A DNA stretch of 9,080 nucleotides from Nitrospirota bacterium (GCA_024275775.1 JAJRYM010000107.1:1-9080); one strand, 5' to 3'; shown: positions 1 to 7,300, counted from the stretch's first letter. The notes: generated by a model not told the origin, from the letters alone. Numbers and translations are program-made.

Positions 1-413
1 AGCTCTTCCCTTTTAATTCCCATCACGTCCATGGTCATCTGGCATCCGATAAGCCTTACGCCGAATTTTTGGGCTTTTTCCAAGAGCGTGTCGATTGAGG
101 CGACGTTGGCTTTTTTTAGCCAGCTTTCCATCATGGCGGTCGCGACGTTAGTCATCCCCGGCAACATGCCTACTATATTCGGCACTCCCACCGGTATGGC
201 CGGAACGGGCGGAGGCGCGGCCGGATTCCCAATTGGCGACACCTGAAGGTGGCGGTCTTTTTTAAGAATCTCCAGCCCGTAGAAAGTAAAAAACACGGCC
301 GCTTCCATATCCATAGCCACCGCAGTAGTGGCTAGAATAAGTGGCGGGTAAGCCATATCGAGCGTTCCCTTCGTGGCGATTATGCACATTCTTTTAGGTT
401 GTTCTTCGGTCAT
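1..413 (-). CDS. DsrE2-like (DsrE/DsrF/DrsH superfamily) sulfur-relay protein, partial (3' end off window)
   Basis: The reading frame starts with ATG at 413 and stays open to base 1, giving 137 complete codons without a stop; the C-terminus is missing. The N-terminal stretch KGTLDMAYPPLILATTA, the FFTFYGLEIL strand-helix, the proline-rich middle with a LPGM segment, and GCQMTMDVMG around residues 123-131 match the DsrE2 branch of the DsrE/F/H superfamily. Cys124 in that last motif is the likely sulfur-carrying residue. Family members work with TusA and rhodaneses in moving persulfide sulfur in the cytoplasm, and are often annotated as 'peroxiredoxin family'. The start lies 12 bp after the tusA stop, behind a GAGGA ribosome site, so the two are almost certainly co-transcribed and may be translationally coupled. 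The exact biochemical role in this organism is inferred from family and context. Confidence 0.88.
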   Translation of the reverse strand, partial: MTEEQPKRMCIIATKGTLDMAYPPLILATTAVAMDMEAAVFFTFYGLEILKKDRHLQVSPIGNPAAPPPVPAIPVGVPNIVGMLPGMTNVATAMMESWLKKANVASIDTLLEKAQKFGVRLIGCQMTMDVMGIKREE

Positions 414-425
414 TTCAATATCCTC

Positions 426-653
426 TTATTTCTTTTGCACCCAGTAATGGAAAACGCCGTTTTCTTCCTTCTGTTCCAGAAGCTGGTGGCCGGTTCTGTG
501 CGACCATGAAGCCATATCGCTCACCGAGCCCTTGTCGGTAGCGAGCATTTCCACGACGTCGCCCGACCCGATTTCGGACATCACCATCTTCATATGAAGT
601 ATCGGTTCAGGGCAAATCATGCCCCGGCAATCAACGGTTTTCACTGCGTCCAT
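426..653 (-). CDS. tusA: TusA-family sulfurtransferase (sulfur carrier protein)
   Basis: A 75-residue protein, the usual TusA/SirA length. It opens with the family signature DCRGMICPEPIL (residues 8-19): Cys14 in the CPxP motif is the persulfide-accepting residue, and Cys9 fits the common preceding cysteine. The rest follows the beta-alpha-beta-alpha-beta-beta pattern, including the acidic VEMLATDKGSVSDMASW segment and a final strand ending in WVQKK. TusA proteins accept sulfane sulfur and pass it to partner proteins in the cytoplasm, for tRNA thiolation, molybdenum cofactor work or sulfur oxidation. A strong GGAGG site 7 nt before the ATG supports the start. The gene follows the TSUP transporter and precedes the DsrE2-like gene, a pairing that points to sulfur trafficking rather than the E. 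coli-type tRNA pathway; that choice is inference. Confidence 0.92.
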   Translation of the reverse strand: MDAVKTVDCRGMICPEPILHMKMVMSEIGSGDVVEMLATDKGSVSDMASWSHRTGHQLLEQKEENGVFHYWVQKK

Positions 654-686
654 TTATTTTCCTCCGGTTTCCTTTGTGTTATCTCT

Positions 687-715
687 ATTATACGTTTGAG
701 CCGAAATAATTGCGG
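687..715 (-). promoter_or_regulatory. Possible internal promoter and operator in front of tusA
   Basis: On the minus strand a perfect TATAAT occupies 692-687, 33 bp before the tusA ATG. The -35 position has no good match to TTGACA, but it is covered by a near-perfect 15-bp palindrome at 701-715, plus-strand CCGAAATAATTGCGG, where six of seven symmetric pairs match. A -10 box with a dyad in place of a -35 box suggests a regulated or activator-dependent start that lets tusA and the DsrE2-like gene be transcribed apart from the regulator and transporter. This is a pattern call only. Confidence 0.35.
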
Positions 716-724
716 AAGTTTCTT

Positions 725-1558
725 TTAACGCCCGATTCCCAGCACCATGGCGACGAAACTGAAAACCGCCACGCCGGCGATTATCCGTTTCAGATAAACC
801 TGAGGAAGCCTGTTCGCGGCCCTGCATCCTATTTTTATGCCCGGCAGAGAACCTATTATCAGAAGCAGAGCCACAACGAGGTCTATATTCCCGTAGAAAA
901 GATAAACGCCGGAACCGATGAGAGATAGCCCGGCGGATATCATGATGCTTGAACCTACAACGCATTGAGGAGAAAGCCGAAAAACGCCGTTCAGAAGAGG
1001 TATAACGAAAATCCCTCCACCGATGGAAGTGGCGCCCACTATCATGCCGATGCCCGAACCGAGCAGGCCGGCTTTAATCTGCTCGTTCCGCGTAAAAAGT
1101 TCGTCGCACCGAGAGATGATTTTCTGGTTTTTCCTGAACGAATCCCACAGCATATAAACGCAGGCCGCCAGCAGAAGGACGGCAATCAGTATCTCCATCG
1201 CCAGATTAAACGTCTCTTCCGGTATGGATTTTTCAAAAAGGTTAACGGCAAAAGAAGCCAGCAGAAGAAACGGCAGAGCGCCTATCAGGAAGCTTCTCGT
1301 CGCCTGCCCGGCCACCATGCCCATCCGCCAATGTTCCAACACGCCGTAGCCTTTCGATACCAGCGAAAAGAGAAGGCTGGTGCCAACAGCCGTGGCGGGA
1401 TCCGTTTTTGCCAGAAACAGAAGCGCCGGGATGGTAAGGATACCGGCTCCGATGCCTGTCATGCCCATCAGAAAACCGAGCGCCAGTCCGGTTAAAAGCT
1501 GGATGATGATGTACCCGGCGGAAAGATGCTCCAGCGTGTTGATAAAATCCAATTTCAA
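725..1558 (-). CDS. TSUP (TauE/SafE) family membrane transporter
   Basis: A 277-residue, strongly hydrophobic protein with about eight membrane segments and the internal duplication typical of the TSUP family. The first-half motif GMTGIGAGILTIPALL (residues 32-47) recurs as GATSIGGGIFVIPLL (175-189), and AVGTSLLFSL (57-66) recurs as VVGSSIMIS (200-208). SLPGIKIGCRAANRLP (237-252) is the conserved C-terminal cytoplasmic loop. Characterised TSUP members move sulfite, sulfoacetate, taurine-derived anions or thiosulfate across the inner membrane; the substrate and direction here cannot be read from the sequence. The TusA and DsrE2-like genes downstream favour an inorganic sulfur anion. No ATG fits. 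The start is TTG at 1558, with an alternative TTG at 1552, behind a weak AGG. The gene begins 15 bp after the LysR stop and in the same frame, so initiation probably depends on coupling. Confidence 0.87.
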   Translation of the reverse strand: MKLDFINTLEHLSAGYIIIQLLTGLALGFLMGMTGIGAGILTIPALLFLAKTDPATAVGTSLLFSLVSKGYGVLEHWRMGMVAGQATRSFLIGALPFLLLASFAVNLFEKSIPEETFNLAMEILIAVLLLAACVYMLWDSFRKNQKIISRCDELFTRNEQIKAGLLGSGIGMIVGATSIGGGIFVIPLLNGVFRLSPQCVVGSSIMISAGLSLIGSGVYLFYGNIDLVVALLLIIGSLPGIKIGCRAANRLPQVYLKRIIAGVAVFSFVAMVLGIGR

Positions 1559-1573
1559 TAAACCTGTTTTATT

Positions 1574-2539
1574 TCAGACACCGGCGCTTATGTCCGTTTG
1601 AGGTTTCGCGCATGTATCGGCTTGCGTATGCGCCTCTATTTCTTCGGCTCTTTTCCTGCAAAGCCTTACCATCTCTTCGACGAGCATATTTCTATCCTTT
1701 CCGTTGGGGAATACAAAAACTATCTGCCTGTGAATGGGGAAACCGGCGATTCTGATTACCGAAAGGGTCCGATACTGAATCTCCCGCTCCACTGTCATGA
1801 ATGAGACGATGGAAACACCAAGGCCGGATTCCACCACGCGCTTTATGGCGATATTGCTTCCCAACTCCAGCACGATATTGGACGGGGATATCAGAGCCCG
1901 CTTGCCGAATTTAAGCGAATCCACAACCGCCCTTGTTCCGGAACCGGGCTCGCGCGATATGAACGGCTGGGCGGAAAGCTGTTTTTTGGTGATGGTGCCC
2001 TTACCCATGCACGGAAAATCAGTCGGCACGATTACGACGAGCTCATCAACGAAGGCCTCCTCTATATCCCACTGCCTGCTTTTTACCGGGCCTTCCACAA
2101 TAGCGAAATCTATGATGCCGTCCTGCAGGTAGCCCAGCACTTCGTTAGTGTTGCCTACAAGCACTTTCAACCCCGCTTCGTCATAAAGATTTTTGAAATC
2201 GGCAAGCACCGGCGGAAGAAAATGGTTGCCCACAGTCGAAGACGCGCCAACCGCCACTGTCCCCATCAGCTTGCCGAGTTTGCGCATAATCTTTTCCTGC
2301 GATTTGCCGGAGCGTACGGCGACTGCCTCCACTTCCTTTAGAAGCAGACGGCCTATCGAGGTGAGTTCAACCCTGTTCGGATATCGCAGGAAAAGCCGCT
2401 CGCCGAGTTCCTCCTCAAGATGCCGTATCTGGAAACTAACCGCCGGTTGGGTGAGCGACAACTTCTTGGCGGCTTTTGAAAAACTCAGGTACCGCGCCGC
2501 AGAAAGAAAAACCCGGTATTTGAAATCAATCAGCTCCAT
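1574..2539 (-). CDS. LysR-type transcriptional regulator, CysL/CysB-like
   Basis: A 321-residue LysR-family regulator. Residues 16-46 form the winged helix-turn-helix (FSKAAKKLSLTQPAVSFQIR in the core), followed by the linker helix and a two-lobed periplasmic-binding-like domain from about residue 93. Effector-pocket features include GASSTVGNHFLP (98-109) and SREPGSGTR (195-203), which are typical of the CysL-like subgroup that senses sulfur- or nitrogen-assimilation metabolites. ATG at 2539 is well supported: GAAGGA lies about nine nt upstream. About 25 charged residues after the usual end of the domain form an unusual tail. The gene is first in a minus-strand cluster with transporter, tusA and DsrE2-like genes and is divergent from the HPP gene, the classic LysR arrangement for controlling one or both sides. 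The effector is unknown. Confidence 0.9.
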   Translation of the reverse strand: MELIDFKYRVFLSAARYLSFSKAAKKLSLTQPAVSFQIRHLEEELGERLFLRYPNRVELTSIGRLLLKEVEAVAVRSGKSQEKIMRKLGKLMGTVAVGASSTVGNHFLPPVLADFKNLYDEAGLKVLVGNTNEVLGYLQDGIIDFAIVEGPVKSRQWDIEEAFVDELVVIVPTDFPCMGKGTITKKQLSAQPFISREPGSGTRAVVDSLKFGKRALISPSNIVLELGSNIAIKRVVESGLGVSIVSFMTVEREIQYRTLSVIRIAGFPIHRQIVFVFPNGKDRNMLVEEMVRLCRKRAEEIEAHTQADTCAKPQTDISAGV

Positions 2540-2573
2540 AAAAAAAATCCTTCACTGTTACTGCTGTCGGGAC

Positions 2574-2590
2574 TGCCAAAAACGGTTGCA
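2574..2590. promoter_or_regulatory. Candidate LysR operator in the divergent intergenic region
   Basis: The stretch TGCCAAAAACGGTTGCA forms an imperfect inverted repeat, TGC-N11-GCA with TGCCAA facing TTGCA. It lies 35-51 bp upstream of the LysR ATG and about 110 bp from the HPP start. LysR proteins usually bind imperfect dyads in such divergent regions, and autoregulation from this position would be ordinary. It does not fit the textbook T-N11-A spacing exactly, so confidence is low. Confidence 0.25.
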
Positions 2591-2666
2591 CAATGGAATA
2601 ATATCATTAAACAGGCGGTTCCATTCGGCCCCGCCCCCCGCAGTGAAAAATCTTCGGCGGCAGTGG

Positions 2667-2693
2667 TGCTATAATCCAGCACAAAATCGGAGA
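2667..2693 (+). promoter_or_regulatory. Extended -10 promoter and ribosome binding site of the HPP gene
   Basis: TGCTATAAT at 2667-2675 is a perfect extended -10 element (TG, one base, TATAAT). The -35 position has only an A-rich stretch with no good match, which extended -10 promoters tolerate. Transcription would start near 2682, leaving a leader of under 20 nt that carries GGAGA at 2689-2693, six nt before the ATG at 2700. Confidence 0.6.
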
Positions 2694-2699
2694 ATATTT

Positions 2700-3269
2700 A
2701 TGGATAAAAACAGCAAGGATAGTTTGTGGCGAAAATACTTTGCCAAGTGGCGCGGAGGCCACAAACCGCACCATCCGTTTAACGGGTTCGTGGATATTTT
2801 CTGGGCGTGGCTCGGCGCCGTAATCGGAATAGGGGTTTGCGGGTGGCTTACGTCCTTTTGGCTGGAAGGGATGGATGCGACCTTGGTAATCGGTTCGTTC
2901 GGCGCGTCGGCGGTACTCCTTTACGCCGCGGTGAGGTCTCCCCTTGCCCAGCCGCGCAACTGCCTGGGCGGCCACATCCTTTCGGCTATTATCGGTGTTT
3001 TCTGTTTCAAAACCTTCGGCGGCATCCCCTGGCTGGCCGGCGCTCTGGCAGTTTCCATAGCGATAGCAGTAATGATGCTCACCGATACAGTTCACCCCCC
3101 GGGCGGCGCCACCGCGCTGATAGCGGTTATCGGTTCGCCGGTTATCCACAATCTGGGCTACATATACGCGATAGTACCGGTAGGGCTGGGCGCCTCCATT
3201 CTGCTCCTCGTCGCGCTGGTGGTTAACAATCTTTCGTCGGCCAGAGAATACCCATCCTACTGGCTTTAA
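2700..3269 (+). CDS. HPP family integral membrane protein
   Basis: A 189-residue protein with a basic cytoplasmic N-terminus and four to five predicted membrane helices (about 31-52, 60-78, 91-108, 110-128 and 152-176). The family-naming motif HPPGGATAL is at residues 132-140, and the second conserved loop SPLAQPRNCLGGH at 80-92. ATG at 2700 is chosen because a GGAGA ribosome site lies directly before it and an extended -10 promoter before that; the frame is open further upstream but runs antisense through the LysR gene. HPP proteins from cyanobacteria and plant chloroplasts have been reported as nitrite transporters; most bacterial members are uncharacterised. It is divergent from the LysR gene and may share its regulation. 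An anion-transport role is plausible but not shown. The thiL gene follows 36 bp later on the same strand. Confidence 0.85.
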   Translation: MDKNSKDSLWRKYFAKWRGGHKPHHPFNGFVDIFWAWLGAVIGIGVCGWLTSFWLEGMDATLVIGSFGASAVLLYAAVRSPLAQPRNCLGGHILSAIIGVFCFKTFGGIPWLAGALAVSIAIAVMMLTDTVHPPGGATALIAVIGSPVIHNLGYIYAIVPVGLGASILLLVALVVNNLSSAREYPSYWL

Positions 3270-3294
3270 TGTAGATTCTTGTTTAATGAAACTT

Positions 3295-3300
3295 TATAAT
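3295..3300 (+). promoter_or_regulatory. -10 box immediately before thiL
   Basis: A perfect TATAAT ends five bases before the thiL ATG at 3306. The hexamer 17 bp upstream (TAGATT, 3272-3277) matches TTGACA at only three positions. If the box is used, transcription would begin at or within a base or two of the ATG, producing a leaderless message. No Shine-Dalgarno sequence is visible here, which is consistent with that. Confidence 0.4.
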
Positions 3301-3305
3301 TGAAA

Positions 3306-4247
3306 ATGAATGAGTTTTCTATAATAAATCTAATCAGAAAGAAGTTCGGCGAAAAGTGTGAGGATATTCTTTTTCCGATTGGGGACGACTGTTCGGTAAT
3401 CAAACCCCCCAAAGGGATGTTGCAGGTTACAACGGCCGATTCACTTGTGGACGGCAACCACTTCAGCTCAAAATATTTCACCCCCAAGGAAATCGGCAGG
3501 AAGGCCATGCGGGTAAACCTTTCCGATCTCGCTTCAATGGGGGCCGAAGCCCCTTTCTATGCGTGGCTTACTCTCGCACTGCCGCCCGGATTGAAAGATG
3601 AAACCATAAAAGGAATGCTCGATGGAATAAAAGCCGACTGCCTGAAATACGGAGTTCGGCTAGCGGGCGGAAACATAACCTCATCAAGCGAATTTTCAAT
3701 TCATGTAACAATGACCGGCTGGATAAAGCCACGGCTGGCTCTTTCAAGAAAGGGGGCTAAGGTTGGAGACCTGATTTTCGTTACCGGCACAATAGGCCCA
3801 GCAACGCTGGCTTACAGGCAGTTTATGGCCGGCGGAAAACCGGACGATTTCCTTTTGAAGAGATGGGCCAACCCTACCCCGCGCCTTGAGGCGGGGCAAC
3901 TGCTTTCACAGCATAAAATTGCCGGCTCCTGCATTGATGTAAGCGACGGGATTTTCCATGACCTTCGCCACATAACCGGCCAGTCGGGTGTAGGCGCGAT
4001 TCTGGAGTGGAACCGCCTCCCTTTTCCGCCGAAACTCAGGGCGCTGAAGCCCGACCCGTCAATGATAGGTTTCGGAGAAGATTACGAACTTCTTTTCACC
4101 GTGCCCCAACGCAAACTTCGCAAGCTGTCGGAGCTTCCATGCAGAGTAACCCGAATCGGGAAGATAACCCCAAAAGGCTTTGTGGTTTTGGATAGAGACG
4201 GGAAAGAAATGGACGTTTCCAAGACCGGTTATAATCACTTGGCATAG
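3306..4247 (+). CDS. thiL: Thiamine-monophosphate kinase ThiL
   Basis: A 313-residue protein of the PurM/SelD/ThiL ATP-binding superfamily, the normal ThiL length. It carries the ThiL signatures in order: IGDDCSVI (25-32), TADSLVDGNHF (43-53), IGRKAMRVNLSDLASMGA (63-80), LAGGNITSS (119-127), the Pro-Arg-Leu-Ala-Leu-Ser stretch (142-147), DVSDGIFHDL (211-220) and GEDYELLF (257-264). ThiL phosphorylates thiamine monophosphate with ATP to give thiamine diphosphate, the last cofactor-forming step, in the cytoplasm. One oddity is Asn123, where the common motif GGDT has an Asp involved in metal and nucleotide binding. ATG at 3306 is preferred; an in-frame TTG at 3300 lies inside the TATAAT box. There is no clear ribosome site. 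The gene follows the HPP gene closely and may be read from both promoters. No other thiamine genes and no TPP riboswitch are visible. Confidence 0.92.
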   Translation: MNEFSIINLIRKKFGEKCEDILFPIGDDCSVIKPPKGMLQVTTADSLVDGNHFSSKYFTPKEIGRKAMRVNLSDLASMGAEAPFYAWLTLALPPGLKDETIKGMLDGIKADCLKYGVRLAGGNITSSSEFSIHVTMTGWIKPRLALSRKGAKVGDLIFVTGTIGPATLAYRQFMAGGKPDDFLLKRWANPTPRLEAGQLLSQHKIAGSCIDVSDGIFHDLRHITGQSGVGAILEWNRLPFPPKLRALKPDPSMIGFGEDYELLFTVPQRKLRKLSELPCRVTRIGKITPKGFVVLDRDGKEMDVSKTGYNHLA

Positions 4248-4263
4248 ACATATTCCCTTTTAT

Positions 4264-4320
4264 TTCAATATATTACCACTATATATTGGATGGCATGACA
4301 TCTGAAGCCACAATATATAG
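4264..4320 (+). repeat. Three-copy word forming two mutually exclusive hairpins
   Basis: The 8-nt word CAATATAT occurs at 4266-4273, its reverse complement ATATATTG at 4281-4288, and CAATATAT again at 4311-4318. Hairpin A pairs 4266-4273 with 4281-4288 around a seven-nt loop and can extend by one wobble and one A-T pair. Hairpin B pairs 4279-4288 with 4311-4320 (ten perfect pairs), then after a two-nt bulge TGGC (4291-4294) with GCCA (4307-4310) around a 12-nt loop. The middle segment can be in only one hairpin at a time. The element starts 17 nt after the thiL stop and ends just before the smc promoter. No proper U-tract follows, so it is not a standard terminator. Function unknown. Confidence 0.6.
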
Positions 4321-4329
4321 ATTTTCCGC

Positions 4330-4358
4330 TTTACTTGCTGGGAAAACATTCCTATAAT
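4330..4358 (+). promoter_or_regulatory. smc promoter
   Basis: TTTACT (4330-4335) and a perfect TATAAT (4353-4358) are separated by exactly 17 bp, a good housekeeping-sigma promoter. The expected start is near 4365, giving a leader of about 20 nt that carries GGGGA (4377-4381) just before the smc ATG. The spacer contains the small dyad GGAAAACATTCC (4341-4352). Confidence 0.65.
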
Positions 4359-4386
4359 TTTCAAAAATATGCCCATGGGGAAATAA

Positions 4387-7300
4387 ATGGAATTCAAGTC
4401 TCTTGAGATGAACGGTTTCAAATCGTTCGTGGATAATACTCGCATAACCTTCGGCGACGGAGTTACCGTGATTGTCGGGCCGAACGGTTGTGGCAAAAGC
4501 AACATTTCCGATGCCATTCGGTGGGTTCTTGGTGAGCAGAGACCGAAGTTTCTGCGCGGCGCCCGCATGGAGGATTTCATCTTCTCCGGCTCCTCTTCCA
4601 GGAAGCAGGCGGGAATGGCCGAGGTTTCAATCACGCTATCGGGAATCGCCGGCAAGCTCAGCCGTCCCGAGCTGTCCGAGTATGACGAGGTAACGGTAAC
4701 CCGCCGTCTTTACCGTAGCGGCGAAAGCGAATACCTGATAAACAAAACGCCATGCCGTCTGAAAGATGTTGTGGATCTTTTCCTCGATACCGGCATTTCA
4801 ACCAGAGCTTTTTCGATAATCGAGCAGGACCAGGTTCAGAGAATTGTAAACAGCAAGCCGGAAGACCGCCGTTTCATCATAGAAGAGGCGGCCGGCATCA
4901 TGAAATACAAGAACCGGCGGCATCAGGCGCTGAACAAGCTGGACGGCTCCATGGCCAATCTGGAGCGTTTGAGCGACATAACCGGCGAGCTTGAAAGGCA
5001 GAGGAACTCTCTGAAACGGCAGGCCAACAAGGCGGAACGTTACCGTAAGTTCAAGGACGAGATGGACGAGCTTTTCCTTGCGACAACTTCCGATGAATGG
5101 CTGAATCTGAAGAAAACTTCGGCATCCCTTGATGAGGATATCAGCAGTCTGGAAACCGACAGGGCTTCCATGGAAGCGGAAATCGCCGCTAAACGAAACA
5201 GGCTTTTCATGACCCGCTCGTCAATAGATGCCGGCTCCCGCGACCTGGAGAGTCTGCGGGAAGAGGAATACCGGATACGGATGATGGTGGACGCGAACGA
5301 AGGCAGGATAGGACTCTTCAAGAGCCAGATAGAGGAAATATCGGAACTTTCCAAAAAACTGGACGGCGAATTCCGCGAGCTGGGCAAAAGGGAAGAAGTA
5401 AATATTGAAAATATCGAACAGCAGAAAAACCTTGTGCTGGCAAGAGAAGAAGAGCACAGGGAAACGGCCGAGGAGCTTCAAAAACTTAAAACGATTTTTG
5501 CTGAAAACGAACAGAGAATTAGGAATCTCGATAATCTGATACGCCGGAAAGAAAAGGAAGTCGAGGAAAGTTCCGCGCTGATTGCCGAAAAAAACGGAGC
5601 ATCCGCGACCATCGGCGCTAAAATCGAGATGCTGGAAAACAGAAGGCGGCAAATCGAGTCGGAAATGGAAGAGCCGCATAAGCTGATATCCGACCTCAAG
5701 AAAAACAGAGATAGCAAACAGGATTATATTCTTAAATCCCGCCGGCTAATGGCGGAGCTTACGGCTGAAATCAGGGAGCTTGATGCTCGCCTTGAAAAGC
5801 TTGCGGACGATAAAAAGAAGCTGGAAGACCGGATTAGCGGCATCAAGACCATGCTCACAGGCGACAAAGCCCGCCTTGAATCGCTTGAGGAGTTTGAAAA
5901 ATCGTATGAAGGCTATCAGGACGGCATCCGTTCCCTGCTCCGGCTGAAAGAGGAAAAACACGAAACTGCCGTAAAGCTTCACGGAACGCTTTTGGAAAAA
6001 ATCAAAGTAGACGCGAGGTTCGAAACCGGCATAGAAACGGTTTTGGGAAGCAGACTGCAGGCGCTTCTGGTCGATAAGCCTGAAGACGCCGTTGACGCGA
6101 TAAACCTTCTGCATCACGACAAACTCGGCAGGGCTACATTCATAGCGGTAAACTCTTCCGGTCCGGAAGAATCCGATGATTCTCTGGAAATCGCAGGCAA
6201 GTCGGGCGTTATCGGCCATGCCTGCGACCTTGTATCAGCCGACAATGAAATGCGAGGTCTTCTGAACAGGCTGTTACATAACGTGATTTTTGTAAAAGAC
6301 CTTGCCGCCGCGACAACCCTTTCCGGCACAAACGGTTTTACTTTTGTCACTCCTCAGGGCGATGTTGTCGATTCCACAGGAGTGATATCGGGTGGCGCTT
6401 CGGGAGGCCAGAGCGGAGGAATTCTGGAAAGGCGCAGGGAAATCGGAGAAATTTCCGGCAACCTGGAAAAGCATCGGGTCGCGCTTGAAAACTCTGAAAA
6501 GGAGCTTGAAGGGATATTGGCGGAAATGGCCGTTGCGGAATCCGGCAGTCAGGAAAAACATAGCCTGCTCAAAGCGGAAGAGCTGAACCTGCTTAACGAG
6601 AGAAAAGACGCGGAAGCGATAGCATCCGAACTGGCGCGCAACGAACAGGCGCTCGCCGACGCGCGGCTGGAGAGGGAGTCTATCGAAAATGAAAAGATGG
6701 CGCTGGCTCGAACAGTTGCCGCCAATGAAGAGGCAACGAAAGAGCTTGCGGGGAACAAGGCGGAGATGGAAAGCGTGCTGGCGGAGCTTGTGCGCGAGAG
6801 ACATGAAGTGTCTGATAAAACGGCGGAGACACGCGGTTCACTAACCGATATTGAGATAGCCCTTGCTTCCCTTACCGGGGAGCTTAAAATGGCGAACGCC
6901 GAAAAGGAAAGGCTGGCGCATGTCATAGCCGAGATTGCCGAGCGGAAGGAAAAACTTCTTGCGGAAATAGCCGCCGCAGACGAGCGGAAAATATATATGG
7001 AAAAAGAGATTGTCCGGCTGGAAGAAGAAATTCACACCGGCCTTGAAGAAAAAGAAGAGCTTTCGGGAAAAATAACCGCCATTACAAACGCATTGCAAAC
7101 CTCCCGCGAAGATATAGACAGCAGAGAAGCGGAGATTAAAACAGCAGGGAACCTTCTTGAACAGAAAAAGGAAGCACTGAACGCCGCGAAGATAAAGCAG
7201 TCTGAAACATCGGTAAGAATCGATAATCTTCTTGGGAAAATTGGCGAACGGAACCTTGCGAGGGAGGCTTTGGAGAATTTCGATGCGAGCGAATTCAACA

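Noticed and set aside
31..246. Plus-strand open frame of 71 codons
   Set aside because: It lies antisense to the DsrE2-like gene, which has clear family motifs and a ribosome site; the plus frame has no recognisable features.
965..1495. Plus-strand open frame of 176 codons
   Set aside because: Antisense shadow of the TSUP transporter; its product is a low-complexity basic sequence of the kind produced by reading membrane-protein codons backwards.
1574..1576. TGA as a selenocysteine codon joining the LysR and TSUP genes
   Set aside because: Both proteins have normal family ends without fusion, no adjacent stem-loop is evident, and no selenoprotein machinery is in the window.
2193..2699. N-terminal extension of the HPP protein by 169 residues
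   Set aside because: This part of the frame runs antisense through the LysR gene and the promoter region. The ATG at 2700 has a promoter and ribosome site, and the HPP domain begins there.
2607..3149. Minus-strand open frame of 180 codons
   Set aside because: Antisense to the HPP gene, with no family features and no ribosome site.
3306..4247. Selenide-water dikinase (SelD), which would suit a TGA-readthrough idea at 1574
   Set aside because: The motifs TADSLVDGNHF, NLSDLASMGA and GEDYEL are those of ThiL; the SelD N-terminal Cys/Sec loop is absent.
4266..4320. Intrinsic terminator of thiL
   Set aside because: The hairpins are AU-rich and followed by only ATTTT, not a proper U-tract, so a standard terminator is not supported.
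5221..5679. Minus-strand open frames inside smc (also 5746-6219, 6274-6804, 7383-7865)
   Set aside because: They are rich in Phe, Ser and Leu, as expected from the reverse of a Glu/Lys-rich coiled coil; they are antisense shadows.
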